A stretch of 33,980 nt of DNA, taken from assembly GCA_903954045.1 (NCBI GenBank), contig CAJBMJ010000204.1:1-33980 (forward strand), written 5' to 3'. Positions within the stretch are counted from its first letter, which is position 1. Each line of letters begins with the position of its first letter. This document shows positions 24,692 through 33,925 of this stretch, piece after piece. Source of the stretch: an uncultured beta proteobacterium (lineage in GTDB: Bacteria; Pseudomonadota; Gammaproteobacteria; Burkholderiales; Burkholderiaceae_C). The position numbers were made by a program, and so were the translations under genes. A model generated the notes under the pieces. The model was not told the DNA's origin and did not search any database. It saw only the letters and a list, made by a program, of their open reading frames with translations.

Positions 24692-25056
24692 TGGCCATTA
24701 ACAAGGTGCTCATTGTGGACGACTCCAAAACCGAGCAGATGTTTTTGACCGATCTGTTGCAACGCAATGGGTTTGCCGTTCGGGCGGCTGGCAATGCGGA
24801 TGAGGCCTTCAAACGCTTGACCGAAGATCGCCCTGACCTGATCCTGATGGATGTGGTGATGCCGGGGCAGAACGGTTTTCAGCTCACCCGAACACTGCAC
24901 CGGGACCCCCAGTTCAATACCATTCCCATTTTTCTGTGCACCAGTAAAAGCCAGGAAACCGACCGGGTCTGGGGCATGCGCCAAGGGGCATGCGACTACC
25001 TCACCAAGCCGGTCAACGCGGCCGAGTTGTTTGCAAAAATCAGGGCCTTGGGCTAG
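24691..25056 (+). CDS. pilH: twitching motility response regulator PilH
   Basis: A 121-residue single-domain receiver with VDDSKTEQMFL, phospho-acceptor D54 (LILMDVVMPGQNG), CTSKSQETDR and the Lys in DYLTKPVNAAEL. In Pseudomonas PilH acts as the second CheY-like regulator, favouring pilus retraction or draining phosphate from the kinase. It overlaps pilG by one base (TGATG) and is followed after 12 bp by the CheW-like pilI, so translation is tightly linked. Confidence 0.93.
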   Translation: MAINKVLIVDDSKTEQMFLTDLLQRNGFAVRAAGNADEAFKRLTEDRPDLILMDVVMPGQNGFQLTRTLHRDPQFNTIPIFLCTSKSQETDRVWGMRQGACDYLTKPVNAAELFAKIRALG

Positions 25057-25068
25057 TTAGAGCAAGCC

Positions 25069-25599
25069 ATGGCCAATAGTGAAGCCCTTCAAGAGTTGCA
25101 GTCTAGGCTGGCAAGCCGCCTGCAAGCGGCGCGCAGCGAGGGAGTCTCGGCAAACTGGTTGGCCGTTAAGGCGGGGGGGCGCAACTACCTCTTGCCCTTG
25201 AGCCAGTCCGGCGAAATTTATCCGCTTGCGCACCTTCAGTCGGTGCCCTACACCCGCCCATGGTTCATGGGGGTCATCAATATCCGGGGTGGACTTTTTG
25301 GTGTGGTGGATCTTGCCGATTTTCTGGCCCACAACGGTGGAGCGAGTCGCCTGGCCCCACTGGGAGCTACTGGCAGTGTGGTCTCACTCAATCCGGCGCT
25401 GGAAGTGAACTGTGCTTTGCGCGTGGATGCGCTGGCGGGCCTGCGGGGAACGGATGCATTCAAGACAACTACACCCGCACAAGCTGATGGGCCAGAGTTT
25501 TTAGGGGGCCAGTTTGTGGACGCCCAGGGCGAGTCGTGGCAAGAAATCAATGTGCGCGTTTTGTCGCAGGCTGCGAGCTTTCTGGGTATCGGCGTTTAG
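25069..25599 (+). CDS. pilI: CheW-like adaptor PilI
   Basis: A 176-residue CheW-domain protein: VKAGGRNYLLPLSQSGEIYPL, then VPYTRPWFMGVINIRGGLFGVVDLADFL, the CheW hallmark that joins receptor and kinase. It should dock PilJ to the CheA-like kinase ChpA in the polar chemosensory array. The position between pilH and pilJ is the standard order. It ends 19 bp before the chosen pilJ start; the track's longer pilJ ORF would overlap this gene. Confidence 0.92.
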   Translation: MANSEALQELQSRLASRLQAARSEGVSANWLAVKAGGRNYLLPLSQSGEIYPLAHLQSVPYTRPWFMGVINIRGGLFGVVDLADFLAHNGGASRLAPLGATGSVVSLNPALEVNCALRVDALAGLRGTDAFKTTTPAQADGPEFLGGQFVDAQGESWQEINVRVLSQAASFLGIGV

Positions 25600-25618
25600 G
25601 CGCCCATACGTCAAAAAC

Positions 25619-27097
25619 ATGGCCCAACTTGGACTTTTCAAGAAGTGGTTTTCCAGGAACAAGGCCTTGCCAGATGGCGACTCACGCTTGAGTCTCGCCA
25701 TGCCCGGAGAGTCTGAAGCGCAGGAAACGGTTCAAGCTCTGCCCCGTGCGGTGGCTGGCGAAAGCGTACCACCTAAACCCGATGACACCATCCAGCTGCC
25801 ACTTCTTGGCAGGCGTTTAGCAGCCCAACACCAGCGCTATTTAATTGGTTTGTTGTTGCTGTCTCTGCTGGTGCTTTCAGGCATCGCTGTGGGGGTTGTT
25901 GCGCAGGCCCATACCGGCGTTGCGGATGGATCTTCTGGCACAGTGATTGCGCTGGCAGGATTGCTGCTTGCTGTGCTGGTGGCTGTGGCCTGCACAGCTG
26001 CTTTGTCGCGTGTACAGTCGCTCGAGAGCCTTAAGCGGCTGGAGATCCAAGAACGTGAACGCCAGGAAACCGAGCGCCAGCGGCTGGATGCCAAACGCAT
26101 CAACGATGCCAATCAGGCCGCCATTTTGCGACTGATGAATGAGCTGCAAACGGTGGCTGAAGGTGACCTGACCCAGCAGGCGACGGTGACCGAAGACATC
26201 ACCGGTGCGATAGCCGATTCGGTGAACTACACCGTAGAAGAATTGCGCACATTGGTAGGGCATGTGCAAAGCACGGCGGCACGAGTAGCACAAACCACTT
26301 CCGACGTAGATGCCACCTCAACAGAGTTGCTGGCCGCATCCAATGAGCAATTGCATGAAATCCGTGAAACCGGGCGCAGTGTGCTCGACATGGCCGGGCG
26401 CATCAACGAGGTGTCGTCCCAGGCACAGGAGTCGGCGCGGGTAGCACGTCAGTCCCTCAAGGCAGCAGAAACGGGCTTGACGGCAGTGCAGAACGCCATT
26501 GGCGGAATGAACTCCATCCGTGACCAGATTCAGGAAACATCCAAACGGATAAAGCGCCTGGGAGAGTCGTCACAGGAGATTGGTGAAATTACAGAACTGA
26601 TTTCCGACATCACCGAGCAAACCAATGTGCTGGCCCTCAATGCAGCCATTCAGGCAGCCTCTGCCGGAGACGCGGGGAGGGGCTTTTCCGTGGTGGCGGA
26701 AGAGGTGCAGCGTCTGGCCGAGCGTTCGGCAGATGCCACTCGGCAAATTGCCGCACTCGTCAAGGCCATTCAGACCGACACCCACGATGCCATGGGTGCG
26801 ATGGAGCGTTCCACCCAGGGCGTAGTGGAAGGTGCCAAGCTGTCGGACAACGCCGGCACCGCCCTGAGCGAAATTGACCGGGTATCCCGTCGGGTTGCGG
26901 ATTTGATTGAGCAGATTTCCAGCGCTGCGTCGCGCGAGGCGGGACTGGCCAATGTGGTGGCAGACAACATCCAGCACATTTTTGCTGTGACGGAGCAAAC
27001 CGGTGACGGCACGCGCACGACGGCCGCACAGGTGCGTGAGCTTTCGCGCATGGCAGAAGAATTGCGTCAGTCGGTTCTGCGTTTCAAAATTAGCTGA
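25619..27097 (+). CDS. pilJ: PilJ-type methyl-accepting chemoreceptor lacking the periplasmic sensor domain
   Basis: A 492-residue receptor, start ATG 25619 (MAQLGLFKKWF). Two hydrophobic helices (about residues 74-95 and 108-130) are separated by only about 12 residues (AHTGVADGSSGT). PilJ proteins normally carry two periplasmic PilJ helical-bundle domains there and run to about 680-750 residues. The cytoplasmic part is complete: a HAMP-like segment (LMNELQTVAEGDLTQQATV), long coiled coil, the signalling tip EITELISDITEQTNVLALNAAIQAASAGDAGRGFSVVAEEVQRLAERS, and a C-terminal coiled coil. The frame is open, so the missing domain looks like a clean in-frame loss. It can still assemble with PilI/ChpA, but should not sense pilin or tension the usual way. 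Confidence 0.9.
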   Translation: MAQLGLFKKWFSRNKALPDGDSRLSLAMPGESEAQETVQALPRAVAGESVPPKPDDTIQLPLLGRRLAAQHQRYLIGLLLLSLLVLSGIAVGVVAQAHTGVADGSSGTVIALAGLLLAVLVAVACTAALSRVQSLESLKRLEIQERERQETERQRLDAKRINDANQAAILRLMNELQTVAEGDLTQQATVTEDITGAIADSVNYTVEELRTLVGHVQSTAARVAQTTSDVDATSTELLAASNEQLHEIRETGRSVLDMAGRINEVSSQAQESARVARQSLKAAETGLTAVQNAIGGMNSIRDQIQETSKRIKRLGESSQEIGEITELISDITEQTNVLALNAAIQAASAGDAGRGFSVVAEEVQRLAERSADATRQIAALVKAIQTDTHDAMGAMERSTQGVVEGAKLSDNAGTALSEIDRVSRRVADLIEQISSAASREAGLANVVADNIQHIFAVTEQTGDGTRTTAAQVRELSRMAEELRQSVLRFKIS

Positions 27098-27122
27098 TGC
27101 GCGTTCAGGAGATCATTAGCCC

Positions 27123-30100
27123 ATGCCCATGAACACTGCTGTTGAGCAAGATTCCAATCTTCAGGATCTTGGGCCACTGGCCTGGGTTCTGGACGAATTG
27201 CGCAAATCTCTGGATGGCGCCACCAAAGCCATGCGCCGTTTTGTGCGTGATGCAGAGCTGGCCCGTGGTGAGAACCTCAGCGAGCTTGACGCCAGCCAGT
27301 TGCGTGTTGCCAGACAGCAGTTGCACCAGGCCGTGGGTGCTCTGGAAATGGTGGGTATGTCAGCACCTGCCAAGGTGCTGCGGGCTATGGAGTCGTTGGC
27401 GCAGAAGTTTGTGGAGCGCCCGGAGTTGTGCAGCGAAGACGCAGCCGCCCGCTTGGAGCGCGCCAGTTTTGCTCTCACTGAATACCTGGAGGGTGTGATC
27501 AAGGGGCGTACTGCGTCGCCAGTCGGTCTTTTTCCACAGTACCGCGCGGTCATGGAGTTGGCTAGTGCGGACAGGGTGCATCCGGCGGATCTCTGGCCCA
27601 CACCCTGGCGCTGGCAGAGTATTGAAATGCCTCTGGGTGCATCTGCACTGGCTTATGCCACCGAGGTGCGCGCCAGAATGGACCAGTCCGTACTGAAATT
27701 GGTGAAGACCGCAGACCACGATGCGGCGCAGCGCCTGTCTGACGTGTGCATAGGTCTGGCCGTCGGGCATGAACCCGGTCAGGCGCGCGCCTTCTGGGCT
27801 TGCGCCGCTGGATTTTTTGAAGCCATGGGGCACGGCCTCTTGCCAGAGGATGTGTACACCAAACGCACGGCTTCGCGAATCCTGCAGCAGTATGCATCGC
27901 TGGCCAAAGGTGATCCCAGCGTGTCTGAGCGTTTGGCGCAGGACCTGGTTTTTTTCTGTGCACTGGCAGAACCTTCCGGGGAAAGTGAAGCCCGTGCATT
28001 AACCGCAGTACGCGAGGCCTATGGCTTGCAGCAAAGCCAAGCCATTGACTACGAAAAAGCGCAATACGGTCGATTTGATCCTGCCGTGTTGGAACAGGCC
28101 CGCAAACGCATTGCCGCCGCCGCCGAGAGTTGGTCTGTTCTGACGGGTGGAGATTCACAGCGCATCAGACAAGTGGTGGAGCAGTTTGCCGCAGTTGCTG
28201 AGTCCATGGCCAAGCTGGACCCGGACGACAAAGCGCTTGCACAGGCGCTGACCGAAGCCATGGATGTCACCGCGCGTTCTGCAGCGGTGCCTCCTCCGGC
28301 TTTGGCCATGGAAGTAGCAACCTCGGTGCTGTATCTTGAAGCGGCCTACGAAGATCTGGACCCCACAGACACCCATAGAGCGGAGCGTGGCGAGCGACTC
28401 GCGCAGCGCTTGCGCAAGGTGATCGCCGGTGCAGAACCAGAGCCCATGGAAAACTGGATGGAAGATCTGTACCGCAGGGTCAGTGACCGTCAGACCATGG
28501 GCAGCGTGGTCGATGAGTTGCGTGCCAACCTTTCGGCCGTTGAGAAGTCGCTGGACCAGTTTTTCCGCAACCCCCAGGATAAGTTGCCACTGCACGAAGT
28601 GCCCAATCAGTTGGCCCAAATGCGGGGCGTTTTTTCTGTCCTGGGCCTTGATCAGCCATCCATCGCCGCACTGCGTATGCGCAGCAGCGTGGAACGCCTG
28701 ATGGTGGGCCCCTTGGATATGGACGCGGCGCGCCCTGTTTTTGAGAAACTCGGAAACAGTTTGGGCGCCATGGGCTTCCTGATTGACATGCTGAGTTACC
28801 AGCGTGCGTTGGCCAAACAACTGTTTGTGTTTGACGAAGCACTGGGTGAATTCAAGCCCCTGATGGGCCGCGAACGCACTGCTCCTGCAGTTGTGGCACC
28901 AGTGGTGGCACCGCCTCCTGTGGCAGTTCCCGCTGAAGTGGAAGACGACGATCAGGAGCTTCTGGACATTTTTCTCGAAGAGGCTCGAGAGGTTGTGCAG
29001 ACCGGTTCGCAGGCGCTGCAGGCCCTTGCAGACGATCCCACCAACCTGGCAGACCTCACCACTTTGCGCCGCGCGTTTCACACACTCAAGGGCAGTTCGC
29101 GCATGGTCGGGTGCAAGGACTTTGGCGAGGCGGCCTGGGCCTTTGAGCAGTTGCTCAACAGCTGGCTTGCCGACCACCGACCCGCTTCAGCGGATCTTTT
29201 GACACTCTGCAAAGCGGCCACCGCTGCTCTGGGCAGATGGGTGGAAGATATTGCAGCCAAGTCGGATGTCCAATGGAGTTCCAGCGGCTTTCGCAAGTCG
29301 GCCGACGCACTGCGTCTGGACGGTACCTTTGTACCTCTGCGCGGGCCTGGCGAGTCGCCAGAACCTGGGCCAGCGCAAGCTGCTCCCGCCGACTTCGCTT
29401 CTACCCAAATCTTCGAGGTGCCTGAACTGGAGACCCCGGCGGCCAAGGGAGTTGAAAAATCGGAGACCTTGGCGGATCTTCTCGATTTTGACGTTGAGCC
29501 CGCCAAGCCAGATTTCGCATCCACGCAGATATTCGAGGCCAGCGACTTTGAGCTGGCGCAGGGCGAAACGCAGGTACTGACACCAGAGCCACAGGCGCAG
29601 CCGCTGGAAATTTCACTTGACCTGGATTTCCCGCCCGTGGAGGCTACGCCAGCCCATGCCGAGGGCGAGCCAGACGAGCACACATCGGCCGATGAACAGG
29701 TGAAGGTGATTGGCTCCTTGCGCCTGGGTATTCCTCTGTACAACGTCTACCTCAATGAAGCCGACGAGTGGTCCAGGCGCCTTCAAACCGAGTTGGGTGA
29801 ATGGGCTTTGGAATTGCATGAGCCGCTGCCAGAAGCGGCTGTGGCGCTGGCGCACTCGCTGGCGGGCACCTCTGCCACGGTGGGATTTACGGCTTTGTCG
29901 CATTTGGCCCGCACCCTGGAGCATGCGCTGGAGCATGTTCAGTTGCATGGCCAAAGCCGTGCTGAGGATGCCGTTGTATTCAATGACGCGGCGGAGGAAG
30001 TTCGCCGCCTTTTGCACCAGTTTGCTGCTGGCTTCCTGAAAGAAGCTCAACCAGCGCTTGTGGATGCGCTGCTGGCCATTACAGCGACTGAGTTTGTGGC

Positions 30101-32438
30101 CCCCGAAGAGGCGCCTGTGGTGGCACAGGCGGAAGCGAAAGTTGAGCTTGGGCTTGAAGTAGATGCACTGGGTCGTCTGGACCCCGATCTGTTCCCCATA
30201 TTTGATGAAGAGGCAGCGGAACTTTTGCCGGCCCTGGGAACCGCTCTGCGCCAATGGGTGGCCCGACCGGACAACCTGAGTGCCCGGGGCGAGGTTTTGC
30301 GTCTGCTCCACACGCTCAAAGGCAGTGCCCGTCTGGCCGGCGCCATGCGCCTGGGGGAAATGGCGCACAAGCTGGAGTCCGATATTGAAGTCCTGGGAAC
30401 GGAGGATTTGACGGCGCCCCAGTTGGAGCCCCTGTTGGGCCGATTTGACGTCCTGCAAGCTGCGATGGACGGCTTGCGTAAACAGGCCCAGGCACTTCTG
30501 AGCCCAGAGGCATCACCGGCCACACCTGTCAAGGGGGCCGATGCGGCAACCACTGCGCCGCCCACTTCCGAGTCGGCCCCTGCGCGCAGTGCTGCCTCGC
30601 CGCCCGTACGGGTCAAAGCCCAGTTGCTGGACCGCCTGGTAAACCAGGCTGGCGAAATGATGATGAGTCGTTCGCGCATGGAGTCACATCTGACGCAGAT
30701 GCAGACTTCGTTGCAGGACCTGACAGGAAATCTGGACCGCTTGCGTCAGCAGTTGCGCGATGTAGAGTTGCAAGCGGAAACCCAGATGCAATCCAGGCTG
30801 CAGCAAACCAAGGACGTGGCACAGGGGTTTGATCCGCTCGAGTTTGACCGTTTCACCCGGGTGCAGGAATTGACTCGCATGATGGCCGAGTCGGTCAACG
30901 ACGTGGCGACAGTGCAGCGCAACCTGCAAAGGTCTATTCAGGGCGCCGAAGACGACCTGATTGCCCAGGGCCGTCAAGCCCGAGATTTGCAGCGTGATCT
31001 GCTGCACACCCGAATGGTCGAATTTGACAGCATTCTTGACCGACTGCACGGCGTGGTCCGTCAGGCCGCCAAGGAGGCAGACAAGCAGGTGCGGCTTGAG
31101 GTGGTAGGAGGCTCCATCGAAATGGACCGGGGCATACTGGACCGCATGACCCCGGCTTTTGAGCACATGTTGCGCAATTCGGTGGTTCACGGTATCGAGA
31201 GCGCCACGGCGCGTGCCGCACGCAACAAACCCGAGTCAGGCGTCATTAGCATCACGGTGCAGCAAGAGGGCAATGACGTGTCGGTCGCTTTTGCGGACGA
31301 CGGCGGTGGCCTGCATCTTGGAAAAATTCGCTCCAAGGCAATCGCACAAGGGCTGATTGGCGCAGACGCGGATCTTCGCGACGACCAGGCCATCAGCCTG
31401 CTGTTTACCCCGGGCTTCTCGACAGCAGAACATGTCACTGAACTCTCGGGGCGCGGCATTGGAATGGATGTGGTGCGTTCGGAGGTCAACGCCCTGGGCG
31501 GGCGCATAGAGACCGTGTCCCACCAGGGTCGTGGAAGCACATTCACACTGATCTTGCCTCTGACAACCGCAGTGACCCAGGTGGTGATGCTGCGAGCCGG
31601 TGAATTCAGTTTTGGTGTCCCCGCCAATTTGATGGAACCTGCCCGGCGTGTGTCATTGGCGGTTCTGGAACAGGCCGATGCCACGGGCGAATTGGACCTC
31701 GACGGCCATTTGATTCCCTTCTATTGGTCTGGGGCACTTTTACAGGTTTCGGGGCAGAGCACAGAGTTGCGTGACAAGACTGCCCAGATCGCTGTGTTCA
31801 GAAGTGCAGGCCAGCGTGTGGCCTTGCATGTCGACGAGGTCCTTGGCCACCGCGAAGTCGTGGTCAAGCATCTGGGACCTCAACTGGCGCGTTTGCCCGG
31901 TCTGGCGGGTATGTCGGTGCTGGCGTCGGGTGCAATCGTCCTGATTTACAACCCGGTGGCCTTGGCGGCGGTGTATGGCGCGAAATTGCGCGCGGCCCAA
32001 AAGGATGGCAGTCCAGCCCCAATAGGCATGGCATTGGGCGGCCGGGCCGGGGCTGCGAATGTGCCCCTAGTCATGGTGGTGGATGACTCCATCACGGTGC
32101 GGCGTGTAACGCAGCGTCTGCTCAAACGCGAGGGCTATCGCGTTTTGCTGGCTAACGATGGTCAGGATGCCTTGGAAAAGTTGCAGACCGAGAAGCCGGA
32201 TTTGATGTTGACCGACATCGAAATGCCTCGCATGGACGGCTTTGATCTGGTGCGCACGCTGCGCGCCGATGCGCGCATGAAGGATCTGCCCATCATCATG
32301 ATCACCTCCCGCATTGCTGAAAAGCATCGCGACCATGCCAAGTCGCTGGGTGTGGACCACTACCTTGGCAAGCCCTACTCTGAAGATGGCTTGCTGTCTT
32401 TGGTGCGCGCTTACTGCTCAGAGTCCACTGCGGCCTGA
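27123..32438 (+). CDS. chpA: hybrid chemotaxis-type histidine kinase ChpA/PilL
   Basis: A 1771-residue CheA-like hybrid kinase for type IV pilus control. After a long helical N-terminal region, three Hpt domains are recognisable by H653 (FHTLKGSSRMVG), H911 (AHSLAGTSATVGF, atypical) and H1063 (LHTLKGSARLAGAMRLGE). The dimerisation/linker region follows, then the CheA ATPase (MLRNSVVHGIES, DDGGGLHLGKI, LSGRGIGMDVV), a CheW domain (FSFGVPANLMEPARR) and a C-terminal receiver with phospho-acceptor D1698 (LMLTDIEMPRMDG). The acidic Pro-rich linker between Hpt1 and Hpt2 repeats DFASTQIFE twice. An AGGAG site at 27107-27111 supports the start. It phosphorylates PilG and PilH. Its 3' end overlaps the convergent photolyase gene by 28 bp. 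Confidence 0.95.
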   Translation: MPMNTAVEQDSNLQDLGPLAWVLDELRKSLDGATKAMRRFVRDAELARGENLSELDASQLRVARQQLHQAVGALEMVGMSAPAKVLRAMESLAQKFVERPELCSEDAAARLERASFALTEYLEGVIKGRTASPVGLFPQYRAVMELASADRVHPADLWPTPWRWQSIEMPLGASALAYATEVRARMDQSVLKLVKTADHDAAQRLSDVCIGLAVGHEPGQARAFWACAAGFFEAMGHGLLPEDVYTKRTASRILQQYASLAKGDPSVSERLAQDLVFFCALAEPSGESEARALTAVREAYGLQQSQAIDYEKAQYGRFDPAVLEQARKRIAAAAESWSVLTGGDSQRIRQVVEQFAAVAESMAKLDPDDKALAQALTEAMDVTARSAAVPPPALAMEVATSVLYLEAAYEDLDPTDTHRAERGERLAQRLRKVIAGAEPEPMENWMEDLYRRVSDRQTMGSVVDELRANLSAVEKSLDQFFRNPQDKLPLHEVPNQLAQMRGVFSVLGLDQPSIAALRMRSSVERLMVGPLDMDAARPVFEKLGNSLGAMGFLIDMLSYQRALAKQLFVFDEALGEFKPLMGRERTAPAVVAPVVAPPPVAVPAEVEDDDQELLDIFLEEAREVVQTGSQALQALADDPTNLADLTTLRRAFHTLKGSSRMVGCKDFGEAAWAFEQLLNSWLADHRPASADLLTLCKAATAALGRWVEDIAAKSDVQWSSSGFRKSADALRLDGTFVPLRGPGESPEPGPAQAAPADFASTQIFEVPELETPAAKGVEKSETLADLLDFDVEPAKPDFASTQIFEASDFELAQGETQVLTPEPQAQPLEISLDLDFPPVEATPAHAEGEPDEHTSADEQVKVIGSLRLGIPLYNVYLNEADEWSRRLQTELGEWALELHEPLPEAAVALAHSLAGTSATVGFTALSHLARTLEHALEHVQLHGQSRAEDAVVFNDAAEEVRRLLHQFAAGFLKEAQPALVDALLAITATEFVAPEEAPVVAQAEAKVELGLEVDALGRLDPDLFPIFDEEAAELLPALGTALRQWVARPDNLSARGEVLRLLHTLKGSARLAGAMRLGEMAHKLESDIEVLGTEDLTAPQLEPLLGRFDVLQAAMDGLRKQAQALLSPEASPATPVKGADAATTAPPTSESAPARSAASPPVRVKAQLLDRLVNQAGEMMMSRSRMESHLTQMQTSLQDLTGNLDRLRQQLRDVELQAETQMQSRLQQTKDVAQGFDPLEFDRFTRVQELTRMMAESVNDVATVQRNLQRSIQGAEDDLIAQGRQARDLQRDLLHTRMVEFDSILDRLHGVVRQAAKEADKQVRLEVVGGSIEMDRGILDRMTPAFEHMLRNSVVHGIESATARAARNKPESGVISITVQQEGNDVSVAFADDGGGLHLGKIRSKAIAQGLIGADADLRDDQAISLLFTPGFSTAEHVTELSGRGIGMDVVRSEVNALGGRIETVSHQGRGSTFTLILPLTTAVTQVVMLRAGEFSFGVPANLMEPARRVSLAVLEQADATGELDLDGHLIPFYWSGALLQVSGQSTELRDKTAQIAVFRSAGQRVALHVDEVLGHREVVVKHLGPQLARLPGLAGMSVLASGAIVLIYNPVALAAVYGAKLRAAQKDGSPAPIGMALGGRAGAANVPLVMVVDDSITVRRVTQRLLKREGYRVLLANDGQDALEKLQTEKPDLMLTDIEMPRMDGFDLVRTLRADARMKDLPIIMITSRIAEKHRDHAKSLGVDHYLGKPYSEDGLLSLVRAYCSESTAA

Positions 32439-33904
32439 TCGGGTTTTCTCACCACTGCATATCGCTGCAGAGTGGCTGCCCGGGCGGTGGCGTGGTCCAC
32501 GATCGGGTTTGGATAGTCTTTGCCCAGATTCAAGTGCGCCATTTGCAATTCCAGGGTTTTGGCAGTCCAGGGCGCATGGATGGCCTTGGGGCCCAGTCCC
32601 GAGAGCTGTGGCAAATAGCGCTTGATGAACTTGCCTTGCGCATCGAATTTCTCGCTTTGCGTGACCGGGTTAAAAATCCGAAAGTAAGGCTGGGCGTCGC
32701 AACCGCTGGAACTGACCCATTGCCAGCCTCCGTTATTGGCTGAAAGGTCAAAGTCATTGAGCTTCTCTGCAAAATAGCGTTCGCCCCAGCGCCAGTCCAA
32801 GCCCAGGTGTTTGACCAGAAAACTGCCGGCCACCATGCGCAGACGGTTGTGCATATAGCCGGTCTGGTTGAGCTGAAGCATGGCTGCGTCCACCAGGGGA
32901 TAGCCCGTGGCCCCTTTGCACCAGGCCTCAAAAAGTGATTTTGCGTGAGACCCCTGTTCCCAGGCGATGTGGTCATATTCCGGCTTGAAGCCCCCTGACG
33001 CCACATGGGGGAAATTGGCCAGAATCTGACAATAGAAGTCGCGCCAGATCAGTTCTCCCAGCCAGGTAGTGGCTCCAGCACTGCCTGCGATTTGTCTTTG
33101 CAGCGCCAGCGAGACCAAATGGCGGATCGAGACGGTTCCAAAACGCAGGTGCACACCCAAGTAGCTCGGACCTTTGACGGCCGGAAAGTTGCGAGTCTCG
33201 TCATAGGTATCCATTCGATCCCAGAAGTCGTCCAGCAACTGGGCTGCACCTGACATTCCGGTTGGAATTTTGAGTTGCCTCAGGTTGGTGGCAGCAAAGC
33301 CCAAGCGGGGGAGTTCTGGCACGGGTACTGAGTAGTGGGCTGGGCGCGCAGCCAAAGCCTTGCCAAGGCGGCTGCAGTCGTGGCTGGCGAACGGAACATT
33401 GGCCAAGCGGGCGCGCCAAGCGCGCATATAGTGGGTAAACACACCATAGGGCTTGCCTGCCTGTGTCAGTACTTCACGGCCTTCAAAGATGACATGGTCC
33501 TTGAATGTCAAAAACTCGATGCGGCTGGTTTGCAATGCATCTGCCACCCGTGCGTCTCTGGCGATGGCTCGGGGTTCGTAGTCGCGGCCCGCAAACACCG
33601 CCTCCACCTGTAAATCTCTGGCCAGTGCAGCAATCTCTGAATGGACGAATCCGTGCCTGACGATCAGACCCAGTTCGGGCTTTTTGCCCGATTCGCGCAG
33701 GCTGGAATCCAGTTCTACCAGGGACTCGCGAATGAACTCCACTCTGCGGTCCCCACGCGGCAGGCTGTCCAGGATATCGCGGTCGAAAACAAAAACACAA
33801 TGCACCTGTTTGCAACTGCCCAGAGCTGCGCTCAGGGCGGCGTTGTCGTGGATGCGCAAATCCCTGCGGAACCACACCAGTCCGGTCTCAAATTGAGTTT
33901 GCAT
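32411..33904 (-). CDS. phrB: deoxyribodipyrimidine photolyase (class I)
   Basis: A 497-residue DNA-repair flavoprotein that uses light to split cyclobutane pyrimidine dimers. The N-terminal antenna domain opens LVWFRRDLRIHDNAAL. The FAD domain holds YPLVDAAMLQLNQTGYMHNRLRMVAGSFLVKHLGLDWRWGERYF, then DFDLSANNGGWQWVSSSGCDAQPYFRIFNPVTQSEKFD, the conserved FAD/DNA-binding block of class I CPD photolyases. I chose ATG 33904 (MQTQFETGLVWF) because the antenna domain begins there; the longer track start adds 20 residues that overlap the yqgE start. Its 3' end runs 28 bp into chpA. A cryptochrome-like role cannot be excluded, but the block resembles PhrB closely. Confidence 0.93.
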   Translation of the reverse strand: MQTQFETGLVWFRRDLRIHDNAALSAALGSCKQVHCVFVFDRDILDSLPRGDRRVEFIRESLVELDSSLRESGKKPELGLIVRHGFVHSEIAALARDLQVEAVFAGRDYEPRAIARDARVADALQTSRIEFLTFKDHVIFEGREVLTQAGKPYGVFTHYMRAWRARLANVPFASHDCSRLGKALAARPAHYSVPVPELPRLGFAATNLRQLKIPTGMSGAAQLLDDFWDRMDTYDETRNFPAVKGPSYLGVHLRFGTVSIRHLVSLALQRQIAGSAGATTWLGELIWRDFYCQILANFPHVASGGFKPEYDHIAWEQGSHAKSLFEAWCKGATGYPLVDAAMLQLNQTGYMHNRLRMVAGSFLVKHLGLDWRWGERYFAEKLNDFDLSANNGGWQWVSSSGCDAQPYFRIFNPVTQSEKFDAQGKFIKRYLPQLSGLGPKAIHAPWTAKTLELQMAHLNLGKDYPNPIVDHATARAATLQRYAVVRKPDQAAVDSEQ

Positions 33905-33925
33905 GGCAACCGCTAAAATGAATGT

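Noticed and set aside
28155-29177. 340-aa minus-strand ORF inside chpA
   Set aside because: It lies wholly within the well-supported chpA frame, and its His/Gln/Leu-rich translation has no domain features. It is an antisense shadow of GC-rich coding DNA.
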